Source: a virus
Virus record (IMG/VR): IMGVR_UViG_3300009030_000010
Span: 1-34,197 of that record
Direction: 5' to 3' (one strand)
Length of the DNA: 34,197 bases
The notes below the pieces were generated by a model, which ran no database searches, had not been told where the DNA came from, and was given only the letters and a program-made list of their open reading frames with translations. Below, piece after piece: positions 8,277 to 15,992 of the stretch; position 1 is the first letter of the stretch, and each line of letters opens with the position of its first letter. A program made the translations under genes and the position numbers.

Positions 8277-8804
8277 TCAAGCCGCAAAAGCTACAACCCG
8301 TGTCCCGGTCTTGCTACTCAAAAGAATCGCCATACGTCGACGCAATTCGAAGGTCAACTGCCGTGCCTCCGCTCTCGATACCCGAGTCATTTCGTCCGTG
8401 AGGTTGATTATCAACCCGCTTTTTTTCTTCGGTCGGTATCTATTCAGATGGACGATACCGGCCATCGTCACGCGGACGCTGTTTTTGGTCGCGAACACTC
8501 GAAGCTGCGCGGATCGTCGCTTGGTCTTTCCCGACCAAATCATCGGGCGACTGTGGCCTCTCTTCGTTAGCTTCTGCCCCAAGTAACTTCGCTTGAATTG
8601 TTTCCCGTGAAAGCGACCGCTCTCGCCGCTTCGCGGTGTGTAGCGATATTCCCTCGCACCGGCCTTGGTGAAGTGCTTTTTCCGAAACAGGCGATGCCAC
8701 ATTTTGCCGATCGCCTTGTACGCCACTTTGAGCAGATTATTAAACGCTCGCCGCGCGATCTTCGGCTCGGCTCCGGTGTATTTTACACTGATGAGGAAAC
8801 TCAA
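8277..8804 (-). CDS. Basic tail-completion/minor tail protein (gpZ or gp10-like position)
   Basis: 175 residues from a TTG that overlaps the previous stop (TTGA) and sits six bases after GGGGGGAG; a TTG five codons earlier would overlap that site itself. Strongly basic in the middle (REYRYTPRSGESGRFHGKQF, KLTKRGHSRPMIWSGKTKRR), ending VVAFAA. Phage head-tail adaptor and tail-completion proteins of about this size and charge occupy this genome position. Assigned mainly from context. Confidence 0.55.
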   Translation of the reverse strand: MSFLISVKYTGAEPKIARRAFNNLLKVAYKAIGKMWHRLFRKKHFTKAGAREYRYTPRSGESGRFHGKQFKRSYLGQKLTKRGHSRPMIWSGKTKRRSAQLRVFATKNSVRVTMAGIVHLNRYRPKKKSGLIINLTDEMTRVSRAEARQLTFELRRRMAILLSSKTGTRVVAFAA

Positions 8805-9370
8805 GTCAACTCCCCCCAATCAACCTGCATCACCGCGATGAGATTGTCATCGACTTGCACGTCGCCCTTGTCGTCCAAAGCGCTGACCTGAATCGGTCCG
8901 AAGACCGTGAAGCGAGCGACTTGAACATATTGGTCCGTGCCCGACGTGCCCGCCAACGCTTTCATTTCGGCGAGCATCACACCAAGATCGTTGCGCAACT
9001 GGAGGATACCGTCGCGCGGATGCTTAATCTCGGTCTTGGGTATGTTCGTATGAAATTCCAGAACGACCGAACCGCTGTCCATGTACTGCGACGAGCCGTC
9101 CGCTTCGGCGGCGATCGAGACGCTGGTGTATGCCTCATCTTCCCCGGAATCGATCGAGACGTATGGACGAAAAGCCCGCAACTCGTCTTTTGTGTAGCCG
9201 TCAACCTCCTTGGGCGGATCAAGATAAATGTCGAAGACTTTCGCGCTGGCCTGTAGACGCTTCTCGGGGTCAGTGCCAACGACCCCGAGCCAAGTCCGGA
9301 ACCGCTCACTATCTATGAGCAAGGTTCGGACAGCGTCTAATGATTTCGAGATTTCTCCGTCAACAGCCAA
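8801..9370 (-). CDS. Head-tail/tail terminator-type protein (putative)
   Basis: 189 residues from a TTG at 9370, the only usual start after an in-frame TGA two codons upstream; AGGA lies about 11 bases before. Alternating sequence (FDIYLDPPKEVDGYTKDEL, SVVLEFHTNIPK, VARFTVFGPIQV) with an acidic end. Its place between the capsid genes and the tail tube suggests a neck or tail-terminator protein, comparable to lambda U/Z. No direct family recognition. Confidence 0.55.
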   Translation of the reverse strand: MAVDGEISKSLDAVRTLLIDSERFRTWLGVVGTDPEKRLQASAKVFDIYLDPPKEVDGYTKDELRAFRPYVSIDSGEDEAYTSVSIAAEADGSSQYMDSGSVVLEFHTNIPKTEIKHPRDGILQLRNDLGVMLAEMKALAGTSGTDQYVQVARFTVFGPIQVSALDDKGDVQVDDNLIAVMQVDWGELT

Positions 9371-9383
9371 GGGTCACACCGTC

Positions 9384-9932
9384 CTAATCGTCGTCGTCTT
9401 CGTCGTCGTTGCCACGCCCGCAATTCTCGCCGGCCTGAGTGCAGTCGGGGACATCGCCATCACCGTCGGGGTGCTCGTGGTGGTTGTCAATCACGATGAT
9501 TTCGCCCGGCGGGCCGCGATCGCCCGGTGGGCCTCGCTCGCCCTGTATTCCGACTCCATCTGCCCCATCCCGTCCGCCCAATCCCGGATCGCCTTGCGGA
9601 CCCGTCGATCCTCGGTCTCCCTCTGTTCCTTGTTCGCCCTGTTCACCTGGAAGACCGTCAGTGCCGCCAATGCCATCGCTACCAACAGCGCCATCCATTC
9701 CATCGGTGGGCTCTCCTTGTGCTATATCCAAGAACCAATGAGCGAGCGAAATGTACTGACCCGGCTCAACGCCAATCGCGCCGCACCCGATCGTCACCGA
9801 CAACAACAGCACGACCACGCACGCCGCAAGTTTAGCGCGAACTCGCTTGAGCCCCGACCACAATTTACTCTCGTTCCCCGTCAGAGAAATCACCAGCGAA
9901 CCGACGCTTAGTTTCTTTTCCCGATCGTCCAT
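9384..9932 (-). CDS. Collagen-like membrane/lipoprotein with a tape-measure-like N-terminus
   Basis: 182 residues. N-terminus VGSLVISLTGNESKLWSGL (10-28) parallels the tape measure's VIVELTGDEAKLW at 9 of 20 aligned positions. A basic KRVRAK precedes a hydrophobic stretch (35-54, LAACVVVLLLSVTIGCGAIG) that ends in a possible lipobox with Cys50. Residues ~77-140 are Gly-X-Y triplets (GLPGEQGEQGTEGDRG, GPQGDPG, GERGPPGDRGPPGE) typical of phage and bacterial collagen-like stalks. The end is very acidic (GNDDEDDDD). The Met start has only a weak GGGAT upstream. Inserted between head and tail genes beside a second lipoprotein. A membrane-anchored protein that touches the tail or blocks superinfection is an inference. 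Confidence 0.65.
   Translation of the reverse strand: MDDREKKLSVGSLVISLTGNESKLWSGLKRVRAKLAACVVVLLLSVTIGCGAIGVEPGQYISLAHWFLDIAQGEPTDGMDGAVGSDGIGGTDGLPGEQGEQGTEGDRGSTGPQGDPGLGGRDGADGVGIQGERGPPGDRGPPGEIIVIDNHHEHPDGDGDVPDCTQAGENCGRGNDDEDDDD
9491..9703 (-). CDS. Candidate overprinted small membrane protein inside the collagen-like gene
   Basis: A second minus-strand frame within the collagen-like gene begins at an ATG nine bases after AAGGAG (9713-9718), a better ribosome-binding site than that of the host gene. The product (70 aa) has an N-terminal hydrophobic helix (MEWMALLVAMALAALTVF) followed by a highly charged, likely helical tail (NRANKEQRETEDRRVRKAI). This is spanin-like in outline. The Gly-X-Y repeat DNA could produce such a frame by chance, so confidence is low. 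Confidence 0.3.
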   Translation of the reverse strand: MEWMALLVAMALAALTVFQVNRANKEQRETEDRRVRKAIRDWADGMGQMESEYRASEAHRAIAARRAKSS

Positions 9933-9979
9933 TCTTGTGCATCCCAAAAAGTGCCAACGGTTTAGCCATTCGTCCACGT

Positions 9980-10288
9980 TCAATCTTGATCGACCCTGAC
10001 CGCGACTTCGTCTGGCGCGCGAACGTCTCCGAACCGTCGCGGAACGTCCGAAGTAGAAGCGCCGATCAGCGGGCGATCGACCAAGGTAGACTCGTCTGGT
10101 ATTTCTGCGAAGACGAGCGTCGCCATCATTTTCAAAATCTTGACGAAGGTTTCGTTCACCTGCAATTCCACCGTCGCCGTCGCCGTGTCGCTCTTGTCCA
10201 TGAACATATCGGCATGGCCGCCAACCCGACAACCGCCAACAGCCAACAGCCACAGAACGACGACGAATGTGATTCGACAAATTCGCAT
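9980..10288 (-). CDS. Small lipoprotein
   Basis: 102 residues from an ATG preceded by AAAGGGAGACACG. MRICRITFVVVLWLLAVGGC is a textbook lipoprotein signal: positive start, hydrophobic core, and a lipobox ending AVGGC with Cys20. The mature part carries a beta-type stretch (TATATVELQVNETFVKIL) and ends in charged residues. Its location between capsid and tail genes is unusual and shared with the collagen-like protein. Superinfection exclusion is a known use of phage lipoproteins; here it is only a suggestion. Confidence 0.7.
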   Translation of the reverse strand: MRICRITFVVVLWLLAVGGCRVGGHADMFMDKSDTATATVELQVNETFVKILKMMATLVFAEIPDESTLVDRPLIGASTSDVPRRFGDVRAPDEVAVRVDQD

Positions 10289-10303
10289 CGTGTCTCCCTT
10301 TCG

Positions 10304-10678
10304 CTATGGTTTTCCCGCGCGGCTCGTCCGTATCACTCTGCTCACCCGGCAAGCCAACAGCGCGACGTTTCCCTCTGTGGTCACCCGATCAACGACGACG
10401 CGCTCCGGTAGATTCGGAAGCGTCAATTGATGGTTGGCTCTGGGTATCGCGATGCCGCCACCGAAACTCGTTTCGTCCGTGGAAATCTCCACCTCGATGA
10501 CGTTCGCAAGAGATTCGCCGCTCCGCTCATCGCTTGTCTTAGTTTGACCAAGCGTTCCGATGATGGCGGTGATGGTCTTGTCGTCCATGCCGTCGCGATG
10601 ATAAGTCACGGACGTGCCGGCCGAGTCGACCAAAGCACCGCGCACCTCAGAAGCGATCGCGTCGTATTCCGAAGTCAT
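10304..10678 (-). CDS. Head-tail joining protein (FII-like position)
   Basis: 124 residues, close to lambda FII (117 aa), directly after the major capsid gene. Alternation of strands (TSVTYHRDGMDDKTITAIIG, NVIEVEISTDETSF, HQLTLPN) and a late VVVDRVTTEGNVALLACRV agree with a small beta-barrel connector. Ribosome-binding site is weak (GGCGGTAGCAAG). Function is inferred from order and size. Confidence 0.55.
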   Translation of the reverse strand: MTSEYDAIASEVRGALVDSAGTSVTYHRDGMDDKTITAIIGTLGQTKTSDERSGESLANVIEVEISTDETSFGGGIAIPRANHQLTLPNLPERVVVDRVTTEGNVALLACRVSRVIRTSRAGKP

Positions 10679-10692
10679 CTTGCTACCGCCGC

Positions 10693-11649
10693 CTACGTGA
10701 CGTCCTTGATAAGCTCGACGGTCTTGGGAGTCATAAGAACCTCGTCCGTGTCCATGCGTGCTCGGACGATGTCGGCACGCGCTTGGGGATCGCGGTACGT
10801 CTCGATGGTCGCACCGATGTTCGACCCGTCAGCGGCCCAATGAATCGTGCGACCGACGCAAGCCTCTTGGATGTTGTTGGTCGTGGCGATCTTGACCAAG
10901 GCGACCAACGTCGAGCCCCACAAGTGGTCGACGACCGCCGCTTGTGCTTCGTTCGCCGTGTTGCGAGCACTACCGGCGACGAATACGTTTGGCACGTCGA
11001 ATGCCCTTGCCATGTGGCTGGTGCTGATCTCAGTCGGCAACGCACTTTCGACATATTTCACCCGATCGATGATCTGATCCACGTTTCGCAAGTGCTTGAA
11101 TACCTTACGATTCATAACGATGGCGTTGGGGTACATGCCGGTGGCGGCGAACATGCGATTTGCCGCGGCGTCGACGTCGGTGATTGGCTTCGACGATTCG
11201 AGATCCCACTTGCTCGCGGCGGCTGTGTCGACCCATTTTGCCTGATCGAAAATGAGGTTCTTAACGCGGATCTCGTGGGCTTTGAGAACGACCGCCTGCG
11301 CCAGTTGGGCCATAATCTGTTCGTACTCAAGATATTCCCGGTACTGTGCGGCGTTGCGATCGTCGATGACTCGCTCGTGCCCGTGGTCGACGGTGACAAA
11401 CGAACCTTTGTCCATCTCGAAGTGACCGCGCGGATAATGACCGTTCGCAGCCCGTTGTGTTTCCGGATCCTGTAAAAGCGCCTTGAGCGGTATCGTTCCG
11501 AACGGCCCCGCGGCCATCGCGGATTCAAAAACCGGCATAATGCTCATGCCGATCAACCCGTCAAGTTCCGCCATTATGTCGTAGTCCATGACGCTGCCAC
11601 CGAGATCCGGCCGCATGGTTTCGAACGCTGAAGCAGTGCTGAAAGGCAT
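10693..11649 (-). CDS. Major capsid protein (HK97 fold, gpE type)
   Basis: 318 residues starting at MPFSTASAFE, chosen because GGGAGTTAGACAG precedes this ATG; the TTG five codons earlier lies at the edge of that site. Features of the gpE family: central helix-rich region (REYLEYEQIMAQLAQAVV), then YPNAIVMNRKVFKHLRNVDQIID, then FVAGSARNTANEAQAA and a C-terminal IETYRDPQARADIVRARM. Located after the decoration gene and before head-tail joining genes, as in lambda D-E. A strong hairpin lies just upstream (11696-11733). Forms the icosahedral shell. Confidence 0.85.
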   Translation of the reverse strand: MPFSTASAFETMRPDLGGSVMDYDIMAELDGLIGMSIMPVFESAMAAGPFGTIPLKALLQDPETQRAANGHYPRGHFEMDKGSFVTVDHGHERVIDDRNAAQYREYLEYEQIMAQLAQAVVLKAHEIRVKNLIFDQAKWVDTAAASKWDLESSKPITDVDAAANRMFAATGMYPNAIVMNRKVFKHLRNVDQIIDRVKYVESALPTEISTSHMARAFDVPNVFVAGSARNTANEAQAAVVDHLWGSTLVALVKIATTNNIQEACVGRTIHWAADGSNIGATIETYRDPQARADIVRARMDTDEVLMTPKTVELIKDVT

Positions 11650-11695
11650 CTGTCTAACTCCCAAAAAAGATTTCGTCTCTTACCCAAAACGAAAG

Positions 11696-11733
11696 CAAGG
11701 GGCGCGATGGCCGTTAAGCCTTCGCGCCCCTTG
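11696..11733 (-). terminator. Hairpin between decoration and capsid genes
   Basis: Perfect 12-bp GC-rich arms (11696-11707 and 11722-11733), a further GGC/GCC pair inside, and a T-rich minus-strand tail (TTGCTTTCGTTTTG) downstream. It could be an intrinsic or partial terminator, or an RNA-stability element setting capsid mRNA level. Confidence 0.6.
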
Positions 11734-11841
11734 ATTGGCGTTCCGGAATTATCAAGGTTTTCCGGAGGTCGCGACTCCGTCCGAAACACCCTTTCGTTTT
11801 TTCGATCGCCTTGCCTTTTCAGCCAAGACTATCGTCAGTTA

Positions 11842-12573
11842 CTACGCGACGGCGGTGTCACCGTGTGCGCTTCGCAGAACTTCGATGGGGTCGCCGTCCG
11901 CGGCCGACGCAGTCAACGCCGTGCCGAGTAGGAATGCGGTCGTCGCCGATGGGCCGACTTTGCCCGCGGCGGCTGTATAAACGGAGGCGTTGACCGCGAG
12001 CGCTGCATTGGCGACCATCATCACCGTTCCTGGTGCCGTGCGAAGAGTGACCGGGCGAACATCGAGGTCCGCGAGAGCGGCGACGTCGATGACCCCGATT
12101 TCGCGGTCGGTGATCCCGGCGACGGCGAGTTTCAGCGAGGTCAGCTTCACTCGCAGACTCACCCCGACGACACCGCCGGCAGTGAAATTTCTGGTACCGC
12201 TCGCGGCGCTACCCACCGCGGTGACGATGATATAATCGCCGTCCGTGTCCGTGGCAGTCATCGCGGTACCGATGAGAATCGCACCGGCGATGTACGGCCC
12301 AACCTTGCCGGCCGCGGCCGCGAAGACGTTGTCGCCCTGTGCGAACGCCGCGTTCGCGATAAATCGCGACGTACCCTCCGCGCTTTTCAAAACGACGGCA
12401 ACGATGGCGTCCGCTGTATGGGTCTTCGCGTCCGCTTGCCCGATCGATTGATCGATCGCGGTCGCGACGATCAGCTTACCCGCTGCATCGAATTTCACGC
12501 GCAAAAATTGTCCGATTGCGGCCGCGACTTTGTAACTACCGGTCCGGCCTTCTATCGTGGTCGAAGTAGCCAT
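11842..12573 (-). CDS. Capsid decoration protein with two DUF2190-like repeats
   Basis: 243 residues, ATG preceded by GGAGTTAGAGCAAA. Two homologous halves: AAAGKVGPYIAGAILIGTAM... near residues 85-120 and AAAGKVGPSATTAFLLGTAL... near 205-230, each a beta-barrel segment of the kind seen in DUF2190 capsid cement proteins. Usual DUF2190 proteins are ~110 residues with one such unit, so this is a duplicated form. It stands directly before the major capsid gene, where decoration proteins (lambda D position) are found. It probably stabilises the shell after expansion. Confidence 0.75.
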   Translation of the reverse strand: MATSTTIEGRTGSYKVAAAIGQFLRVKFDAAGKLIVATAIDQSIGQADAKTHTADAIVAVVLKSAEGTSRFIANAAFAQGDNVFAAAAGKVGPYIAGAILIGTAMTATDTDGDYIIVTAVGSAASGTRNFTAGGVVGVSLRVKLTSLKLAVAGITDREIGVIDVAALADLDVRPVTLRTAPGTVMMVANAALAVNASVYTAAAGKVGPSATTAFLLGTALTASAADGDPIEVLRSAHGDTAVA

Positions 12574-12649
12574 TTTGCTCTAACTCCATTTTTTCTTGAT
12601 TGGTCGAAGATTTCCGAAACCGAATTCCGGTCTCCACAAAGTCGTTCGG

Positions 12650-13255
12650 TTAAACTTCCCGGCGGCGATTCCACCTTTCGTTGTGCGCTGCGATCATCTG
12701 AACCCTGAGCTCCGGGTTCGCTCTCGCTACCGCCAACACGGCGGCGGCGCTGTCCTTCGTTTTCAACTTCTCTGCGGCGAGCAGCGCGTTCCACTCATTC
12801 GTCACGTCCCCGCTCGCTGCCAGAGGTGCGGTGCCTGTGGGTAGTTGCTCGCCTACGGGTTGGACACCCAGTGCCTCGATCGGTTTGCTGACGGCTTTCA
12901 ACTGCTCGATCTCTGCCGACTGAGCCAGCAGTTGCGCGGCCGTCGCCGCTTGAAGCGTCGACCCTTGTTCCAAGCAGGCGATTATAAAGTCCGAGGTTGC
13001 CTTGGGCATCGCAGCCTTCAACTCAGGGAGCGTCGCAGCAACAGACACGACGGCAGTGGCCGGCGCCACCGCGCCGGTGGGCGTTCGCGGCGGCACCGCG
13101 GCCACGGGCGCCGGCACCGCGGCCACGGGCGCCGGCACCGCGACCACGGGCGCCGGCACGTCGGCAACGACCGCCTCTTTACTTCCAGTCCCGGTGGTTG
13201 CAGCTACAGGGGTCGGCTGCACTTTCTTCTCGGTCGGGGTCGGTGAATCTGTCAT
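12650..13255 (-). CDS. Nested scaffolding protein (Nu3-like)
   Basis: In-frame internal ATG (Met340 of the protease) preceded by GAAGAGGAGATTGCA: a strong AGGAG six to seven bases from the start, stronger than the site for the whole gene. The product would be 201 residues starting MTDSPTPTEKK: Pro/Ala linker, helical middle and basic C-terminus, like lambda Nu3. Scaffold is needed in many more copies than protease, which explains a separate strong start. Confidence 0.65.
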   Translation of the reverse strand: MTDSPTPTEKKVQPTPVAATTGTGSKEAVVADVPAPVVAVPAPVAAVPAPVAAVPPRTPTGAVAPATAVVSVAATLPELKAAMPKATSDFIIACLEQGSTLQAATAAQLLAQSAEIEQLKAVSKPIEALGVQPVGEQLPTGTAPLAASGDVTNEWNALLAAEKLKTKDSAAAVLAVARANPELRVQMIAAHNERWNRRREV

Positions 13256-14272
13256 TGCAATCTCCTCTTCAATTGTTCCCGGCACGCTCGCCGAGACTCC
13301 CGTAGTCTTCGACGCGCGGGCTACTTTGATTAGTTTCGCTAGAACATCATCCACACTTGCGATACCGTCCACCAAGCCTGTCGCAACCGCGGCTTTGCCG
13401 ACCCAGACTTGACCGGTCGCTAATTGCATAATTTCTTTCGTTCGCATGTTTCTGCCGGCCGCAACGCCAGCAACGAATTGTCCATTCAAATTGTCGACCA
13501 GACTTTGCCATTCGGCCTGCGCGTTCTCGTCGAACGGAACGCCCTCACGACCGGCCGCCTTCAACTCGGCTCCGGGGCTTACGATCGGAATGGTTTTCCA
13601 CCCCTCGTCTTCCATCAGCTTGGAACTGTCGTAGACCATCACAATCGTACCGATGGAGCCGAAAATGCAGGACGAATTGAGAAAGATTTTGTCAGCCTGT
13701 GACGCGATCCAAACGCCGGCCGACGCGAGAAAGTCTTGGCCGAAAACCCAAACGTGTTTTACCTTGGCGAGCAAAGCGATCTCCGCGGCAAGATCCGCAG
13801 TGCCGGCCACGCTACCGCCGGGCGTGTCCATGATGAGAAGCACGCCGGTAACCCGATCGTCGAGTCGAGCCATGCGAACTAATGCCTGGAGTCGTATCAA
13901 ACTCGAACCGAGCGACCACCAACCATATTTCGTCAACGGACCGACCACTCGGATGACGATGACCCCGCTGTCGGGGATAGGAACGTCCCAAGTCAATTCG
14001 CGCCCGTGTAGCGACGCTGACACTTCGTCGCCATCGAATTCAGCGGCGGGCACCACCGGGAAATGTTGGTCGGTCGCCGTCAGCAACGCGCCGCTAATCG
14101 CTTCCAAATGTGCGATACGACGGACGCGGTTGGCGCTCGCATGTTCCGACCCAGATAATCCCCGTAGGACTTCTTGGAACTTGTTCTCGGTGCGGGCTAC
14201 CGCGCTTGCCTGGTCGGCGTCTCCGTATATCAGCCACGGCACCACGGCGTTTCTGGTCGCAAGTTCTACCAT
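12650..14272 (-). CDS. Head maturation protease, S49 (SppA/ClpP-like), with C-terminal scaffold region
   Basis: 540 residues. The S49 peptidase core spans about 95-320: VIVIRVVGPLTKYG, then LLIMDTPGGSVAGTADLA, then the nucleophile region FLASAGVWIASQADKIF and SIGTIVMVYDSSKLMEDEGWK. Such enzymes cut scaffold and capsid proteins during head maturation. After residue ~340 the sequence changes to a Pro/Ala/Val linker with PAPVAAV repeats, then a helical segment (KATSDFIIACLEQGSTLQAA) and a charged end (NERWNRRREV), as in scaffolding proteins. This matches lambda C/Nu3, where protease and scaffold share a reading frame. Follows the portal gene by 16 bases. Confidence 0.85.
   Translation of the reverse strand: MVELATRNAVVPWLIYGDADQASAVARTENKFQEVLRGLSGSEHASANRVRRIAHLEAISGALLTATDQHFPVVPAAEFDGDEVSASLHGRELTWDVPIPDSGVIVIRVVGPLTKYGWWSLGSSLIRLQALVRMARLDDRVTGVLLIMDTPGGSVAGTADLAAEIALLAKVKHVWVFGQDFLASAGVWIASQADKIFLNSSCIFGSIGTIVMVYDSSKLMEDEGWKTIPIVSPGAELKAAGREGVPFDENAQAEWQSLVDNLNGQFVAGVAAGRNMRTKEIMQLATGQVWVGKAAVATGLVDGIASVDDVLAKLIKVARASKTTGVSASVPGTIEEEIAMTDSPTPTEKKVQPTPVAATTGTGSKEAVVADVPAPVVAVPAPVAAVPAPVAAVPPRTPTGAVAPATAVVSVAATLPELKAAMPKATSDFIIACLEQGSTLQAATAAQLLAQSAEIEQLKAVSKPIEALGVQPVGEQLPTGTAPLAASGDVTNEWNALLAAEKLKTKDSAAAVLAVARANPELRVQMIAAHNERWNRRREV
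13092..13159 (-). repeat. 21-bp tandem repeat coding PAPVAAV
   Basis: Three copies of 21 bp (13092-13112, 13113-13133, 13134-13154) and a 5-base remnant. Copies one and two are identical; copy three differs by one base. It encodes a Pro/Ala/Val linker between protease and scaffold and is likely to vary in length among relatives. Confidence 0.85.
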
Positions 14273-14288
14273 TTCGTTCTTGTCCCTT

Positions 14289-15992
14289 TTATGTCCGCCG
14301 CTTTCGGCCGATCGTACCTACGCGGGGCTGTCCGCCGAGGTCGCTGATTATCGAAGCCGGCGGCGCCGTCGCGCTCGCTTCGGTTCGCGGCGTCTGTTGC
14401 GCGTTCGGGGGCGTCCCGCTTTTGGGTACGGTCCAATGGAGTAATTCACGCCAGTTCAAATTGGCTTCAGGTAGTGCGGCGTTTATCAATGCCGTCTCTA
14501 AGACCGCGGCACGAATCAGTGCCCCTTCGTCGGTGACTCTCTCCGAGTCGACTTCGGTGATGTCCAGACCGCGACGCAATAACAAGCGGCGACGACTATT
14601 CAGGCCCGACGACGCGGTTTGGGCGTCTGCCTTCACGTCGGACTTCGGATCAATGTACGGGAAGTGGGGCAAACTAAATTCATTTTTCCAAACATTCAAC
14701 CCTTCGTCCGTTTTCTCTAGTTCCCCACCGACGATTCGGTAACCCGCGAGATTTCGGAACGATTCGTCGTTGACTAACCAGCGACGCAACTGCCACAAAT
14801 AGATCGGCCGGTAGAATTGTGCCGCGAGTATTCGCTGCAACGACTTGAACCCCAAACGCGCTTGATCGATCGCACCACGCCAACCGCTGAAGTTTGTTCG
14901 ACTCGGATCGAGCAAGAGAACGTGAACCGGCAGTCCGAGATTGATGGCGATGAATGTCAACACCATCATGGCATGAGGGAAAAATTCGGGGCTCGGTATG
15001 TTCGGCGTGTACCCTTGTAGCTTGACGCCGGGTGGCGGACGTAGCATCAGGCCCGGCGCCAATCCGTCGATCGTCTGCGACGTGTTGTCGGCGAGCCCTT
15101 CTTCGCGCTGCTCGCCCATCGCGCTGCCGTCGTCATCCATAGGGGGCTCGGATTCAACATCCCGTTGCTCCCACATGACCCAACATGCGGACGCTTGCTG
15201 TTTCACCAGCGTTGCGAATTGCAAATCGTCGTGATGCCCCGCGGTGTCCATGATGGGAAGCAGCGCACCCACGCCGCGCGTTTGACTGAATCGCTTTGGA
15301 TGCCTCAAGAAAATCACTTGACGTCTGCCGGCTTCGTCGCGCACAGGAATCTCCGTGAAGTCCCTAACCAGAAGCCCGGCCTTGAACGTCGGCCCGATGT
15401 TTTCTTTCATGTAGAAATATCGCTCGTGCCGGCGATACTTATCGAGTTGGACACCGTGAACCACGTTCCGGGTAGTCTTCGGGCTCCGCATGCGATGTCC
15501 TTCCATCGCCTCCAAGGAACCGTCCGCGGTCATTAGCACACTTATGTCGCCATCGACGATCATCGCGCGAAACGCCAATTCCGCTATCTGCGTCAAGTTC
15601 ATCTCACCGGACCGATCGCACAGCTCCGGATCGGTCGACCATGCAAGCCACCGCTCTTTGATGCCCGCGTCCAAGGCTTCGCTCCCGGTCTTCGGTGCCG
15701 GCCGCAACCCGTCTTGCAAACAGTTGACGATCAACCGCGTGATGCCTTGTCCGATGATCGGACTATTGCGGTCAAGATCGCGCGACCGCTCTATCATCGC
15801 CAATAGATGTTGATCGTTTCGGTAGTGGTAATCCGCACCGCTGCCACCTGGTTGGACTCCCGTCAACCGCGCACGAAATTTGCTCTCCCTTGCGGCGGCG
15901 TAGTCAGCCTGTAAATCGAAGAATGCTTCCGCGAGTGCTGGACCCATCTGCTCGCCGGGACCGTTTCGCGAATGGACGACCTTGTTTCTCAT
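14289..15992 (-). CDS. Portal protein (lambda gpB family)
   Basis: 567 residues. Typical motifs: YRNDQHLLAMIERSRDLDRN followed by SPIIGQGITRLIVNC near residues 57-90; MIVDGDISVLMTADG (~143-157); IFLRHPKRFSQTRGV; and the clip/crown region FFPHAMMVLTFIAINLGLPVHVLLLDPSRTNFSG. Forms the dodecameric vertex through which DNA enters and leaves. Start overlaps the upstream stop (ATGA). C-terminus is a Pro/Thr-rich tail. Length is close to lambda gpB (533). Confidence 0.9.
   Translation of the reverse strand: MRNKVVHSRNGPGEQMGPALAEAFFDLQADYAAARESKFRARLTGVQPGGSGADYHYRNDQHLLAMIERSRDLDRNSPIIGQGITRLIVNCLQDGLRPAPKTGSEALDAGIKERWLAWSTDPELCDRSGEMNLTQIAELAFRAMIVDGDISVLMTADGSLEAMEGHRMRSPKTTRNVVHGVQLDKYRRHERYFYMKENIGPTFKAGLLVRDFTEIPVRDEAGRRQVIFLRHPKRFSQTRGVGALLPIMDTAGHHDDLQFATLVKQQASACWVMWEQRDVESEPPMDDDGSAMGEQREEGLADNTSQTIDGLAPGLMLRPPPGVKLQGYTPNIPSPEFFPHAMMVLTFIAINLGLPVHVLLLDPSRTNFSGWRGAIDQARLGFKSLQRILAAQFYRPIYLWQLRRWLVNDESFRNLAGYRIVGGELEKTDEGLNVWKNEFSLPHFPYIDPKSDVKADAQTASSGLNSRRRLLLRRGLDITEVDSERVTDEGALIRAAVLETALINAALPEANLNWRELLHWTVPKSGTPPNAQQTPRTEASATAPPASIISDLGGQPRVGTIGRKRRT

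Noticed and set aside
9439-9741. Pro/Ser-rich plus-strand frame that looks like a surface protein
   Set aside because: It is the complement of the Gly-X-Y codons, which always gives Pro/Ser repeats.
13092-13159. Possible CRISPR or iteron array
   Set aside because: Period is exactly 21 bases without spacers and it codes for a PAPVAAV linker within a gene.
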